Source: Corynespora cassiicola (lineage: Eukaryota; Ascomycota; Dothideomycetes; Pleosporales; Corynesporascaceae). From it: a stretch of DNA of 64,000 bases. Positions within the stretch are counted from its first letter, which is position 1, and every line of letters begins with the position of its first letter. The notes under the pieces are model-generated. The model saw only the letters and a program-made list of their open reading frames with translations. It had not been told where the DNA came from and made no database searches. The position numbers and the translations under genes were made by a program. Shown here one piece after another: positions 36,733 through 46,941 of the stretch. The DNA lies in the NCBI GenBank assembly GCA_022059125.1, contig JAEUWY010000001.1, positions 930,001 through 994,000 on the forward strand, given 5' to 3'.

Positions 36733-37632
36733 ATGCGACTTCTTCCCGGCATCCTATCGGCAGCCTGCGCGGCCGCGTCGTTGGCGAGCCCCGTCAACAA
36801 CCGCCCAAACTCGTCCTTCATCGGGCCCGAACACGGCCATCTGGTCATCGTCGGCGGGAATCTGCAGAGCGATGCCATCTGGGAACGCATCATATCGCTC
36901 GCTGGCGGGCCGGACGCGCCCCTGGTCGTCATTCCCACTGCTGGCGGCGAGCCCACCTATGGCGCCAACTTCTCGTCGGCTTTGCAGCTGAGGCGGCTCG
37001 GTGCAAGCAATGTCACGGTGCTTCACACGTACGACCCGGCGGTGGCTGACAGCGACGGATTCGTCGCACCGCTGCTCGAGGCCAGGGGGGTCTTCTTCGG
37101 GGGCGGGAGGCAGTGGAGGCTCGTGGACGCATACGCAGGAACGAGAACAGAGGGTGCACTCCAGCGTGTGCTGGACCGCGGTGGCGTCATTGCAGGGTCC
37201 AGCGCGGGGGCGAGCATACAAGGGAGCTTTCTGGCGAGGGGGGACACGGCCAACAACCAGATCATGATTGGCGACCACACGGTTGGGTTCGGCTATCTCA
37301 AGAACGCCGCCATCGACCAGCATGTCCTAGTGCGAAACCGACACTTTGACATGTTTGACATTCTGCGCGCACACCCAGACCTGCTGGGCGTGGCCGTGGA
37401 CGAGGACACTGCACTCATCGTCAACAAGAACCATGCCGAGGTTTTTGGGAGCACATACGCCGTCATATACGATGGTGGCTTTTGGTCAAGAGAGGGAAGC
37501 GATTCGAAGAGCCTGCCTCCGCCTGGCGCAAGGTTTTATTTCCTTCGGCCTGGCGATAGATACGACCTCGGGGCGAGAGAAGTCATCGGCCAGACACCGA
37601 CCCAAGCTACAGTTGATGACGGTGGCGAATGA
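36733..37632 (+). CDS. Secreted cyanophycinase-like protein (peptidase family S51)
   Basis: A single exon of 299 aa from ATG 36,733; the frame stays open 16 codons upstream, but this Met begins a clear signal peptide (MRLLPGILSAACAAASLASP). Motifs of the cyanophycinase/S51 fold: HLVIVGGN (about 36-43), FFGGGRQWRL (about 121-130), the nucleophile elbow GSSAGA (Ser about 157), DQHVLVRNRHFD (about 195-206) and GVAVDEDTAL. Family members are Ser peptidases acting on Asp-containing peptides; bacterial cyanophycinases cut cyanophycin, which fungi are not known to make, so the substrate here is open. Full length for the family. Lies 285 bp after the GH5 gene on the same strand. Confidence 0.85.
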   Translation: MRLLPGILSAACAAASLASPVNNRPNSSFIGPEHGHLVIVGGNLQSDAIWERIISLAGGPDAPLVVIPTAGGEPTYGANFSSALQLRRLGASNVTVLHTYDPAVADSDGFVAPLLEARGVFFGGGRQWRLVDAYAGTRTEGALQRVLDRGGVIAGSSAGASIQGSFLARGDTANNQIMIGDHTVGFGYLKNAAIDQHVLVRNRHFDMFDILRAHPDLLGVAVDEDTALIVNKNHAEVFGSTYAVIYDGGFWSREGSDSKSLPPPGARFYFLRPGDRYDLGAREVIGQTPTQATVDDGGE

Positions 37633-37897
37633 GGGGCAAGGCGAAGGCCCAGATCCGAGACTTCACTGCCATGGCTATCAATCGTGTTGGGCATGGTTCA
37701 TGTGTCCGCATTGCCCTGGCATCTCAGTAGATCCTGTTACCAAGAACAAGACCACCTTTTGTACATCAAGCACAAGGCAGTGAGGTGAATCAGATGAGGA
37801 ATACGAGTTGACTAGGCCGAATTGCTCAACTAGTGCGGGGCAGCACTGTTGAACCGCGAGCCCATCAAACTTCACCACCCTCCAACCATCCCTAACC

Positions 37898-39033
37898 ATG
37901 ACCAAGCTTGTCGTTATCATAGGTGTCACCGGAAACCAAGGCGGTTCCGTCGCCAATGCATTTCTTCAACAACCAGCATGGCGTGTTCGTGGTCTGACTC
38001 GAGATCCGGAATCTATTGCCTCCCAGCATCTCTCAGCTCGCGGGGTAGAAATGGTCAAGGCAGACCTGCACTGTCCCGATACCCTGAAGAACGTCTTCAA
38101 CGGTGCCAATCTTGTCTTCAGCGTTACCGACTTTTGGATGCCGTACTTCGACCCAATCAACAGAACGCGCGCACGGGAACTAGGCAAAACTATCGGCCAA
38201 TATGCATACGAGTTGGAGCTCGAGCAAGGCAGGAATATTGTGGATGCTGTCGCAAAGGAAGCAGACGGTCTTGATCGTGTGGGATTCATCGCAAGCACGC
38301 TAAGCAGCGCACGCAAGTGTAGTCACGGACGATACAAAGAGCTGTGGCACTTCGACTCGAAAGCCGACATATTCCCTGACTACGTTGAGGAAAACTACCC
38401 AGATCTTGCAAAGAAAACGAGCTATCTACACACGGGCTACTTCTTCACGAGCTGGAAGATTCTGCCGAATCAATGGTTTGCCAAGGTAGGGCATCCTTAC
38501 CGTTGGATCAGCAAAACAGTGGACGCGCATAGGCTTACTGCATGGCAGATGCCTGACAAGTCGATTGAAATGCGTTTCCCTACCCACAGGGAGACCATTG
38601 TACCCCATCTAGATCCAAGAAAGGACACTGGAAATTTCGTTAGGGCTCTCCTTCAGTTGCCCCCAAATTCAACCGTCATGGCAGCTAGTGAGTGGTGTAC
38701 TTGGCCTGAGTGGCTGAAAACCTGGGGCGATGTGACTGGCGTGAAAACCAACTATAGAGAATGCACCGTGGAAGATTTCGATCACTGGATGCCAGGAGGT
38801 ATGGGCAAAGAGATCGGCGACATGTATGAATATTCGAATGATCCTGGATATGACGGAGGTGATCCGAGGGTACTCAGGACCCAAAGTTTGAAAGAGGTAA
38901 GTGATACAGTCGTAACGCTTGCAATGAGTTAGCCACCTGACATATTCGGCAGATGGGTATTGCTATCCCTATCACGAGCCTTAGAGAGTATTGTGAAACA
39001 GAAGACTGGGTGCAAGCCGGTATCATCTCATGA
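37898..39033 (+). CDS. NmrA-like NAD(P)-binding family protein
   Basis: Exons 37,898-38,896 and 38,953-39,033 give 359 aa. The N-terminal GVTGNQGGSVA (residues 9-19) is the dinucleotide-binding GxxGxxG loop of NmrA-like atypical short-chain dehydrogenases. Several members lack the catalytic Tyr and act as redox sensors rather than enzymes; NmrA itself represses nitrogen catabolism genes. The 56-bp intron has GTAAGT, a CTGAC branch site and GGCAG; splicing adds the usual C-terminus MGIAIPITSLREY instead of a premature end. Actual role (regulator or oxidoreductase) cannot be told from sequence. Confidence 0.85.
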
Positions 39034-39793
39034 AAGAGTTTCACCTGCCCAGTTCCCAGAATGGGTCCATGTTGTCTTCATCATCTACTCGGGTGTTGTT
39101 GCCCTGAAGGGTGGACATGTTTGGTTGCTATCACCGTTGATCAAAATGGGCGCGACAATGGAGCTCTCATATTCAGCCAAGTTTAGACGAGCAAAGAATA
39201 CTACCAGAGATGTTCCACCTCTGCAACTACACATCCCCCTCCCAAAAAACGCTGTTCAAGGTAACTCGAGTCCACTATCTTGTAAAAGTGGGCGTAGAGA
39301 TTGAATGTGGGACTGACATGGATGTTCGGAGCTTTGGCCAAGCTGAGCCATTAGGCCTCCTCTCCAAGTTTCCAAGACATCTTGGCTATACCCGTGGCCG
39401 GCACCGGCGCTTGGTCGTCGCACATAATGTTCCCGGGACCGAGGCCTGGACTGGAAAATTTTATCAGATCATATCACTACGCCGCCATAATCTGATAAAG
39501 CTTGGGCATTCCTGCGCGGTGGATTTCACCTTCGGTTGCAGGCGGCCGATGTGCCCATGGCCACAAAATTAATGGTAACCAGATGGCTAGGTGTGTATGC
39601 ACAAGGATTGGTCGGAATTAATACCGAGATATCACTAGACTTGCACCCGATGAGCAAACGAGCGACTATTGCCCGATTCCACCGTGTCGGTGGAACCTGT
39701 TCAATCTGACCTTGGTGTCCGGAGTATCTCTCTTATAAGGACAGGCCACCGGCCAGTGTTTGACCTACTCCTTCCTCGCTTCCGTACTCTACA
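39034..39793. other. Intergenic region, promoter of siderophore transporter
   Basis: 760 bp without a convincing gene. Open stretches at 38,960-39,304 and 39,210-39,572 lack family signal and overlap each other. It holds two GATA-type sites (separate entry) and a TATA-like TATAAG at 39,734-39,739, about 55 bp before the ATG. Confidence 0.6.
39461..39498. promoter_or_regulatory. Two inverted ATCTGATAA sites (SreA/Sre1-type GATA sites)
   Basis: TTATCAGAT at 39,461-39,469 and ATCTGATAA at 39,490-39,498 are two exact copies of the ATCWGATAA sequence bound by the iron-sensing GATA repressors (SreA, Sre1, Urbs1) in fungi. They face each other 20 bp apart, about 300 bp before a siderophore transporter start. 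Known biology: these repressors silence siderophore genes when iron is plentiful. That this pair works so here is inference. Confidence 0.72.
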
Positions 39794-41833
39794 ATGGCTA
39801 TGCAGCCCGTTAAGCAAGCATGGGAGACTACGCATGGGATAGCCAACCCCACACTGGAGAGTTTTGCAGACAAGAAGCCTGCGGTGTTGAATACCAACAA
39901 TGGGAGCGACACGGACCCCCAGAAGTTGGATGATGTCGAGACCACCGGCGCAGACCAGCCTGCTGGAGTCAGAAAGATGGAGGCTATCACTCGAGTATGG
40001 ACGAAACCATGGCTGATTGCTGCCTTTGCCCTGTATGTCTACTCCCGGAAAGACATTGGGCAAATTTGGTTGTTGACCTGCCTAGTATCTGGCTCATATC
40101 CTTCACCGACTCCCTCCAGCAGCAGGCCAACTATTCTTGGACCCCTTATGTCACCAGCGAATTCTTGCTACACGGCCTTACAGGAATCACGGGAATCGTA
40201 TCGAGTATCATTGGAGGTGTATGGAAACTTCCCCTGGCCAAATTCATTGACCTTGTGGGTCGCCCCCAAGGCTTTTTAATGTGCTTAGTGAGCGTTATTC
40301 TCTGTATGTTACACATCCAAGCCCCTTGTGAAATCGTGCCTGCTGACGTGGCGAAAGCTCTGGTTCTCATGGCCTCGTGTCAGAACGTACAGACTTATTG
40401 CGCGGCGCAAGTCTTTTATTGGGCAGGAATGAACGGAATCAGTTACGTCCTCAACATATTCATTGCCGATACGTCAACGCTGCAAAACAGGATGATATGG
40501 TTCGCTTTTACATCGACCCCTTTCATTTGCAATACCTTTGCCGGTCCTGAGTTGGGTCAGATCTTTTTGGAGAAGAGCACCTGGCGATGGGGATATGGCG
40601 CCTTTACCATTATCACGCCGATCATGTGCATTCCTTTCTGGACGATCTTCTTCATCATGTCTAGGAGGGCAAAAGCACAGGGAGTGATTGTCCGCGAGAA
40701 GTCTGACCGGACGGTTGCCCAATCGATTTCGTACTGGTGCGTGGAGTTTGATGGTAAGTAGAAATCTTACGAGGGTGTCCACGGCTAACCATACCCGACA
40801 GTGGTTGGCCTAGTCCTAATCTGCGGCGGATTCTCAATCTTTCTACTCCCCTTCAGCTTGGTCAATTACCAGAGTGAGGGCTGGAAATCCCCAATGGTCA
40901 TCTGCATGATTGTGTTTGGTTTGTTCCTTTTAGCAGTTTTTGCTGCATGGGAGAGACTTTGGGCCCCCAAGACCTTCTTTCCCTATTACCTGATGAAGAA
41001 CAAGTCTGTAGTGGCGGCATGTCTTCTTGGATGCAACTCTTGGATCGCATTCTAGTAAGTCACCTCTCGAGTCCTATGGCGAAGGTGACTAATTGTGGCG
41101 CTAGTTCGTACAAGATGTACTTCAGCTCGTATCTCCAAGTTGTGTTCCGGCTTTCTGTCGCGAAAGCAGGCTACATTGCTGGGATCTACAACATTGTTTC
41201 GTGTGCATGGTCGGTGATTGTATCCTTGTGAGTCGCTTTGCCAGAATCCAACAAAACGTATGTTGACGTGAAAACAGCGGCTTCAAGTACACGGATCGCT
41301 ACAAATGGGCAGCCATCTGTGCTATGCCGGTTCAGCTCCTCATGACAGGGTTGATGATCCATTTTAGACAGCCGGATACACAAATCGGTCTCCTGGTCAT
41401 GGTTGAAGTGTTCGGAGCCATGTGTGGCGGAACCTGGGTGATGTGCGAGCAGCTCGCTGTCATGGCGGCAGTCCCACACGAGAATGTTGCCGTTGGGCTG
41501 GCGCTGCTTGGTATGGTCACTTCAATCGGGGGTTCTGTAGGCCAGACCATTTCGGCGGCGATTTGGACGCGGATTGTGCCTAGCAGGCTTGAGCACTATC
41601 TCCCCGACGAGCTGAAAGCCGAGGCGGCGGCTATCTACGGCGACCTAACCGCTCAGCTGGCGTACCCATGGGAGCATCCGGCGAGGCAGGCCGTCGTCAG
41701 AGCATACGGGGATGCACAGAAGCTGATGGTCATAACGGGCACGTGTGCTCTCGTCCCATGCATCCTGTGGGTGTTTATGCTGAGGAACTACAAGCTGTCG
41801 GAGCAACCGACGCGCAAAGGCCTGCTGTTCTGA
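39794..41833 (+). CDS. Siderophore iron transporter (MFS, SIT family)
   Basis: Six exons: 39,794-40,032, 40,086-40,303, 40,358-40,753, 40,802-41,054, 41,105-41,227, 41,278-41,833; 594 aa, the usual size for the 14-helix SIT family. The N-terminus is a ~65-residue hydrophilic tail; GVRKMEAITRVWTKPWLIAA starts the transport domain. Other landmarks: SLQQQANYSWTPYVTSEF, AKFIDLVGRPQGF, CAAQVFYWAGMNGISYVLNI, AFTSTPFICNTFAGPELGQ. All five introns are 48-54 bp with GT..AG and four or more have good CTRAC branch sites. Imports ferric siderophores across the plasma membrane by proton symport, as established for the family; the particular siderophore is unknown. Probably iron-repressed (two GATA sites upstream). 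Confidence 0.92.
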
Positions 41834-42188
41834 GCCAGGGCGGCCCATCCGTATGCCGATATGTAGCCGGGTAGGAGTAGGCGATGGCAATCAACTGTCG
41901 TGAACCGTGGACATGGATGGCCTAGCCCCGAGGCTAGTGTGTAGTAGTGTTGTAGAATTTTGCAGCCTTGCAGCCGAGAGTGCACTGGTATTAACAACGG
42001 GTCCTCTGTGATTGGCGGGTCTGCGACCAGCATGGTCCTCTCAGTAGCGATGGCGCCCACGAACCTGGCAATGGTGGCGGTTGCACGTGCAGTGCGCCCG
42101 CCATGGTCGACTCTCGACCGTCTCCATGGCCATGCCACGCATCCTGAACCCCATCGTCAGGCCTTCTCCCCACGTTTGATTGCCATCC
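41834..42188. other. Intergenic region between two MFS transporter genes
   Basis: 355 bp; no gene or clear signal recognised. It holds the 3' region of the siderophore transporter and the upstream region of the next MFS gene, possibly including an unrecognised first exon of the latter. Confidence 0.4.
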
Positions 42189-44030
42189 ATGGCGAGCCTG
42201 GAAACACTGCTGGTCCGGAAGCTGGGTGAGCACCGTTGTCCGCCCCCGACTGGCCGTCGTCGTTGACACTGCTAGACTGCTTCATATTGGTTCGGGCCCC
42301 TGGCTCCGGCTTCTGATGCTCTTGTCTAAGTTCGCAGGTCTACTGTTGTGCCGCCTACTTTTTCAATTACCTTGGTTAGTCCGGTGGCTGGCCTCACCCG
42401 CCTCCTGCTAACCTCGCTGCGGGAATAGATCGTTCAGCATTCGCAAATGCCTATGTAGGATTGCAGCACGGTTGCTCTGTCTGCTCTGTACACTGAATGC
42501 CTTGTAGGTTTCCGGATTGAAGGAGGACCTTGACCTCGAAGGCAACCAATACAGCATCTTGCTGTCCATGTTCACCGCTGGGTACCTTTGCCATCTCGGC
42601 TTGCAATCATCCCAACCGCTGACTACTCGCCTACTCCAGCAATGTGGTCGGCCAGATACCTCACGCATTGATCATCCAAAAGATCCCACCGCGGTTCTGG
42701 CTGCCCTTTACGTTGATAGCCTGGTCGGTTCTCACAATGTGCTCCGCTGCCTGTAACACCTATGAGCAACTGTGCGCTGTTCGCTTTCTCCAGGGTCTCA
42801 TGGAATCGAGTCTCTATAGTGGGACCATATATATTCTTGGTTCATGGTAGTGAGTATTCTAAGCTACGGCCCTACGCGTGCAGCTTCTGATTTTGGCCCA
42901 CAGCAAGCCATTGGAGATTGCAAAGCGCACATCCATCTTTACAGCCATTGGCCAGATCGGGAGCATGTTCGCCGGCGTCATGATGACAGCCATGAATCAG
43001 AGACTGCATGGGAAGCATTCCTTGGCTGGCTGGCGATGGGTTTTTATTATTGGTATAGTTGGACCCCACATTCGCCGCATATTTGAGGCACCCATGTTGA
43101 CGCCAGCCAGACGGTGCTATGGGCATACCTTTTGGCATATTCGGCTTGTTGTTCTTCCCAAATCTCCCCGAGTGTCCAAACGCACCCTACCTCAGCAAAG
43201 AGGAGATCCGGCTTGCAATCGATCGTCTGCCTCCCAAGACGGCGAATAGCCATGACATCAACTTCAAGTCCCTCGTGGCGCGGTTATTCAAGAAACCGAA
43301 CATTTATATCCTCACTCTTTACTCCATTATCGGTTGCGCCCTCGAAGCTATTGTCCTGCAGGTATGCAAAGTCATGATGCTACACCAGAGACCATGGCTT
43401 ACTTTACTAGGGCCTTTTCCTCCTCTGGATGAAGGCCCACGCCGATAGATTCCCTCCATCAGCAACAACCACGTACCCGCTGGGTATCCAGGCCGTCGCC
43501 ATCGTCTCCAACATTGGTGCAGGCTATGTCATTGATATCACAAATCGCCGTATTCCCATGACTATCGTTGCAGGTATTCTTCAACTTGTCGTTGCTATCA
43601 TGCTCCTGATTCCCTCACTCCCTCAGGCAGGGACCTTCTTCGCCTTCTACCTGAGCGGAACGTCGTACATAGTCAACCCCCTCTTGTATGGTTGGGCCAG
43701 CGTGATCTGTCAGAGGGAGGGAGATGATGCCTCGAGGTCCGTGATCCTATATGTGATGAGTATGAGCCAAGCGGTTCTGTATACATTCTGGGGGATCGTA
43801 CTGTACCCAGCTACTGATGCACCCTATTGGAAGAAGGGTTCGATTGCCATGATCGTTGTGGTCTTCGCATTCTTTGCTGTCACAGCTCTGGTTCAATGGG
43901 TATGTTGCTGGGGGCTGGTTAACGGGCACGCAACTATACTAACTGCATGTAGCTTGACAATAAAACAACACAGGAGGAAAGCGTCGCAACTGAAGATGAA
44001 CGGAGATCTGATTGGGAAAAGAGAGACTAG
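42189..44030 (+). CDS. Allantoate permease-like MFS transporter (Dal5/ACS family)
   Basis: Ten exons assembled by frame and family fit: 42,189-42,225, 42,276-42,289, 42,338-42,374, 42,429-42,454, 42,508-42,581, 42,640-42,849, 42,904-43,052, 43,111-43,361, 43,411-43,899, 43,953-44,030; 454 aa. Landmarks: AAYFFNYLDRSAFANAYVSG across three junctions, NVVGQIPHALIIQKIPPRFW, LCAVRFLQGLMESSLYSGT, WYKPLEIAKRTSIFTAIGQIG, TYPLGIQAVAIVSNIGAGYV. Family members import organic anions such as allantoate, nicotinate, pantothenate or biotin with protons; substrate unknown. Introns are 48-58 bp, most with CTRAC branch sites. The N-terminus is shorter than usual, so the first exon(s) are the weakest part. No stop or frameshift is needed, so I call it intact. 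Confidence 0.8.
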
Positions 44031-44366
44031 CGGGATCTTCGGGGACCTGATTCTTCGTCTATCAACGTAGTCGCCTAGGTACATTTTCTAGCACTGGATG
44101 TGTCGGAACACACATCACGACGACACCGTAGTCCATATTCAGCCGCTGTGGCCCACACCTATATTCAGTGGTATATACAACTGAACAGTAAATTCCTGGG
44201 CATTCAATATAGAATCCCAGTAAAACTCCAACTCCGCATGCAAGGAAAAGAAAAACTGCCTCAGAGATGCAAAAAGCTGGCCTTCTTGGCACCCAAGCTC
44301 CTGAACAGGAATTATAGCGGTCTAAGTTGCCGAGTCTACCCATCCGTCAAACAATGAATGAGTACC
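44031..44366. other. Convergent 3' intergenic region
   Basis: 336 bp between the stops of two converging genes. Open stretches here (44,062-44,343, 44,100-44,357) have no family signal. Nothing else seen. Confidence 0.5.
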
Positions 44367-45419
44367 TTACTCCCTCGTCATATCTATTTCTACGATATCC
44401 TTCATATACCCGCACACTCTTTCAGCAACAGATATACTGTGCTTGATACAGAATGCATGCGGCATGCCCTGCTCTTCAACCTCCATGACAGGTCTCCAGT
44501 AACGTTCACTTTCCGCATACTTGGTTGCTGCTCTCGCCCTTATCAATTCGTCCCTCGTCTCGTCCGCGACCCAATGATCACTTTTCGCAAACAAGAACCG
44601 TAGCATAGGCCTCGGGTGTGGATGATCTGACGCATGGGCAGCCCCCCAAATCTCGTCATCCCATGCATCGTGCGTGATCTCGCGCATCTCATCCCCTGCC
44701 ATGTACAACGCTTGTCTGACTCCCGTGTTACTCTTCACAAACTCGGCGGTGATTCTGGCACTGTCTGCGGGGAACCGCATAACGGCTCGAATGAGCAACG
44801 CAAGCATGGCAGTAGGAATGAACAAGGTGATGGCTTTTGCCAACATGGACGCTAGCAATGAAAAGTGCTTCTTTTCCAGCAGCCAACTCGCCCTCACACC
44901 GCTGGAGCTCTTCGCAATGTGCGTCACCGTCGGCGTCAGACAAACAGCACCGACTATTCGTACGCTGCTTTGTGGTGCATTCCGTGCTGCAGATTCTCGC
45001 AGACGTCGGACGAGCTCGAGGACAATGTATGCGCCCACCGAATGTCCCATCAAAATGACTCTCACATCTCTGGCACCCTCAGCCTTGGCGCGGGTCACGA
45101 GCTCGGTGAGGGCTTGCTCTGCATGCTGGATCTGAGCTTGAAGACCATATGGGGGGTTGGATGTTGAATTTCCCAATGCCTTGGGTTGACCATTGACCTC
45201 GAAGCCAGAAAGGTCCCTGCCAAAGACCTGGAGCTCAGTTGAAGGAAGCTGAGGTGCCAGGAGGCCGTACAAATGTGTGAGAAAGGTGCGGTAGTACTCG
45301 ATCAGACCGGGGTTCCCGCTTACGTGATAGATGATGTACGCTCTGTCTGGCCGAGAGGATGACGCCGAGTAGTCGGGATGACGCAAGTGTATGGTAGATG
45401 AAAGTCTTAGAGAAGCCAT
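44367..45419 (-). CDS. Lipid droplet-associated hydrolase-like alpha/beta hydrolase
   Basis: A single exon of 350 aa. After a variable start it has the family's opening strand and oxyanion segment (YIIYHVSGNPGLIEYYRTF, about 27-45), then the nucleophile elbow MGHSVGAY (Ser about 125), and a late His in GMPHAFCIKHS. A hydrophobic stretch near the middle (ITLFIPTAMLALLIRAV) could sit in the lipid surface. The family (LDAH; yeast YPR147C) is found on lipid droplets; reported activity is weak cholesterol-ester or lipid hydrolysis. Substrate in this fungus is unknown. Start is ATG 45,419, directly before the conserved region. Confidence 0.85.
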   Translation of the reverse strand: MASLRLSSTIHLRHPDYSASSSRPDRAYIIYHVSGNPGLIEYYRTFLTHLYGLLAPQLPSTELQVFGRDLSGFEVNGQPKALGNSTSNPPYGLQAQIQHAEQALTELVTRAKAEGARDVRVILMGHSVGAYIVLELVRRLRESAARNAPQSSVRIVGAVCLTPTVTHIAKSSSGVRASWLLEKKHFSLLASMLAKAITLFIPTAMLALLIRAVMRFPADSARITAEFVKSNTGVRQALYMAGDEMREITHDAWDDEIWGAAHASDHPHPRPMLRFLFAKSDHWVADETRDELIRARAATKYAESERYWRPVMEVEEQGMPHAFCIKHSISVAERVCGYMKDIVEIDMTRE

Positions 45420-45875
45420 GTTGTGATTGCATAGGTCAAGTTTAATGATAAACTGAGAAAAGAGGAAACTACCCGGCAGTGGGAGGTCTGCTAACCCGAT
45501 TACAGGTTAGCGTATGTTATTTTCCGAGGTATGCACAAGTGCGTCGTATAGCGGGTCTGTGTTGCATGTGCTTTTTGAGTGGGCAATCATAAAAGGCCCA
45601 TGTGGTGCAAGTCAAAGTGGACAGAAGTCAATACATTCAAGCAGTTATCCAGGAGGTGTCTTACAACACAACCCTCTACAGTGGAGGCTAAATCTACGGC
45701 CATCCTCATACGGGAATTAGAAACGGGTTCATTAGGCCAGGTAACATATTGATTTGAGTCTATCTGATACTGCAACTGATCGCCCAGAAAGCCATGAGAG
45801 CCAAGCATGACCATTCAGTGATCTGCAATATGTACGAGCGACCTCGCACAATGTGTGCTGTTGATACTGTTCCTA
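45420..45875. other. Intergenic region upstream of the lipid hydrolase gene
   Basis: 456 bp; short open stretches without coding character. It probably contains the hydrolase promoter on the minus strand. No motif I would assign. Confidence 0.4.
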
Positions 45876-46124
45876 TCAGTGGTGCGGCACTAGTCCTTCG
45901 ACTATGTCGGTTCCCAGCTGGTCCAGGAACCCTGTGAAATCGGCATGGATGCGACGGACTGTAATACCTCCGTCGCTTTCTGTGTCGTCGGTGGCGTTGG
46001 TGCGGACTCGTTCCAGGGGGCGGACCAGCGCCAGAGCAGCCCCCCATATCTTGTCGGCCTCGTCTTGGATGTGGTGGATTCCGCCATCACTTTCAGACCC
46101 GACGCCGTGCGCTTGGATGGAAAT
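45876..46124 (-). other. Unassigned coding-like stretch downstream of DCP1
   Basis: From 46,124 to a TGA at 45,876 the minus strand is open for 82 codons (SESDGGIHHIQDEADKIWGA, later TVRRIHADFTGFLDQLG). It has no ATG at its beginning but is preceded by a good intron end: CTGAC branch site and CTCAG acceptor at 46,125-46,127. It may be a last exon of a transcript that reads through the DCP1 end, a separate small gene, or chance. I recognise no family. Confidence 0.35.
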
Positions 46125-46140
46125 CTGAGACGAACAGGCG

Positions 46141-46941
46141 TCAGCCTAGGCCATTGTAGTCCTGCTTTGCTTTCATAAACAGCTGTCCGAGAACATCGTT
46201 CTGGGGTGGCATGGGGTTCGGATTTGCTGCAAAATTAGTGTCATTACGCTGGTTTGTGTGGTGATTGTGGACGCTCCAGGCAGCATCTTGTTCCCTCTGC
46301 TGGCCGAACAGCTCCCTCAAGGAGAGCTGCCGGCCCATGGGCACGGAAGCTTCTACCTGGTCGGAAATAGCGGCGCCTCCATTGTTCAGCTGGTGCTCCC
46401 TCTCCTGGCTGCTTGCAGCGGCCTGTCTTGCCAAAGCCATGATCTTGTCGGCGGTCTCTGCATGGGCATTCGCGGTCGAGGAGGGAGGCGGCTCCGAGAA
46501 GATCCAGATGCCGTAGGCGGGGTCGCCCTGCAGGATAATGTACTCGTCGCTTATCTCGACCTCGTCGTCGCTGTTGATATCGTTGCAGAAGTTGTCCAGG
46601 CCGCGGCGGTTCAAGATGATGACGGCGAAGCGGTCGGCACCGATGGGCGAGGGCAGGAGCTGGCAGACGAAGAGGGTGCCCTCGACGCCGATCTTCTCCC
46701 ACTGGGCCGAGTCGAGGCTGAAGGTGTAGAGCACGGCATACGAGGCGACGTGATGGATGGCGACGACGTCTGGGTAGTGACGGCGCAACACGGACAGGTT
46801 GAGCTCCTCGTTGGAGCGCGGCGGCGGGAGCGGGACGTCGACGTTTGGCGGGGCATCCGTCTCGTAGTCGGACGGCTGGGGCTGCTGGTGCTGGTGCTGG
46901 CCCTGGCCCTGGCCGCGCGCTTTGGCTCGGTTGGAGGGCAT
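46141..46941 (-). CDS. DCP1: mRNA-decapping enzyme subunit Dcp1
   Basis: 266 aa. A Gln-rich start (GQGQGQHQHQQPQP) is followed by the EVH1-type Dcp1 domain at about 38-165: NEELNLSVLRRHYPDVVAIH, YAVLYTFSLDSAQWEKIGVE, GTLFVCQL, FAVIILNRRGLDNF, YIILQGDPAYGIWIFSEPP. The C-terminal tail has two short conserved-looking helices (RQLSLRELFGQQREQD; VLGQLFMKAKQDYNG). Dcp1 activates the Dcp2 nuclease that removes the 5' cap in P-bodies. The start at 46,941 is the only Met before the domain. It shares a ~300-bp divergent upstream region with the inositol phosphatase gene. An alternative last exon is possible (45,876-46,124). Confidence 0.9.
   Translation of the reverse strand: MPSNRAKARGQGQGQHQHQQPQPSDYETDAPPNVDVPLPPPRSNEELNLSVLRRHYPDVVAIHHVASYAVLYTFSLDSAQWEKIGVEGTLFVCQLLPSPIGADRFAVIILNRRGLDNFCNDINSDDEVEISDEYIILQGDPAYGIWIFSEPPPSSTANAHAETADKIMALARQAAASSQEREHQLNNGGAAISDQVEASVPMGRQLSLRELFGQQREQDAAWSVHNHHTNQRNDTNFAANPNPMPPQNDVLGQLFMKAKQDYNGLG

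Noticed and set aside
42189..44030. Dal5-like transporter as a pseudogene
   Set aside because: All stops and frame shifts disappear when nine short introns with normal signals are removed; total length is a multiple of three.
34953..44030. Biosynthetic gene cluster around the siderophore transporter
   Set aside because: No NRPS, PKS, ornithine monooxygenase or acyltransferase gene is present nearby; the neighbours are unrelated families.
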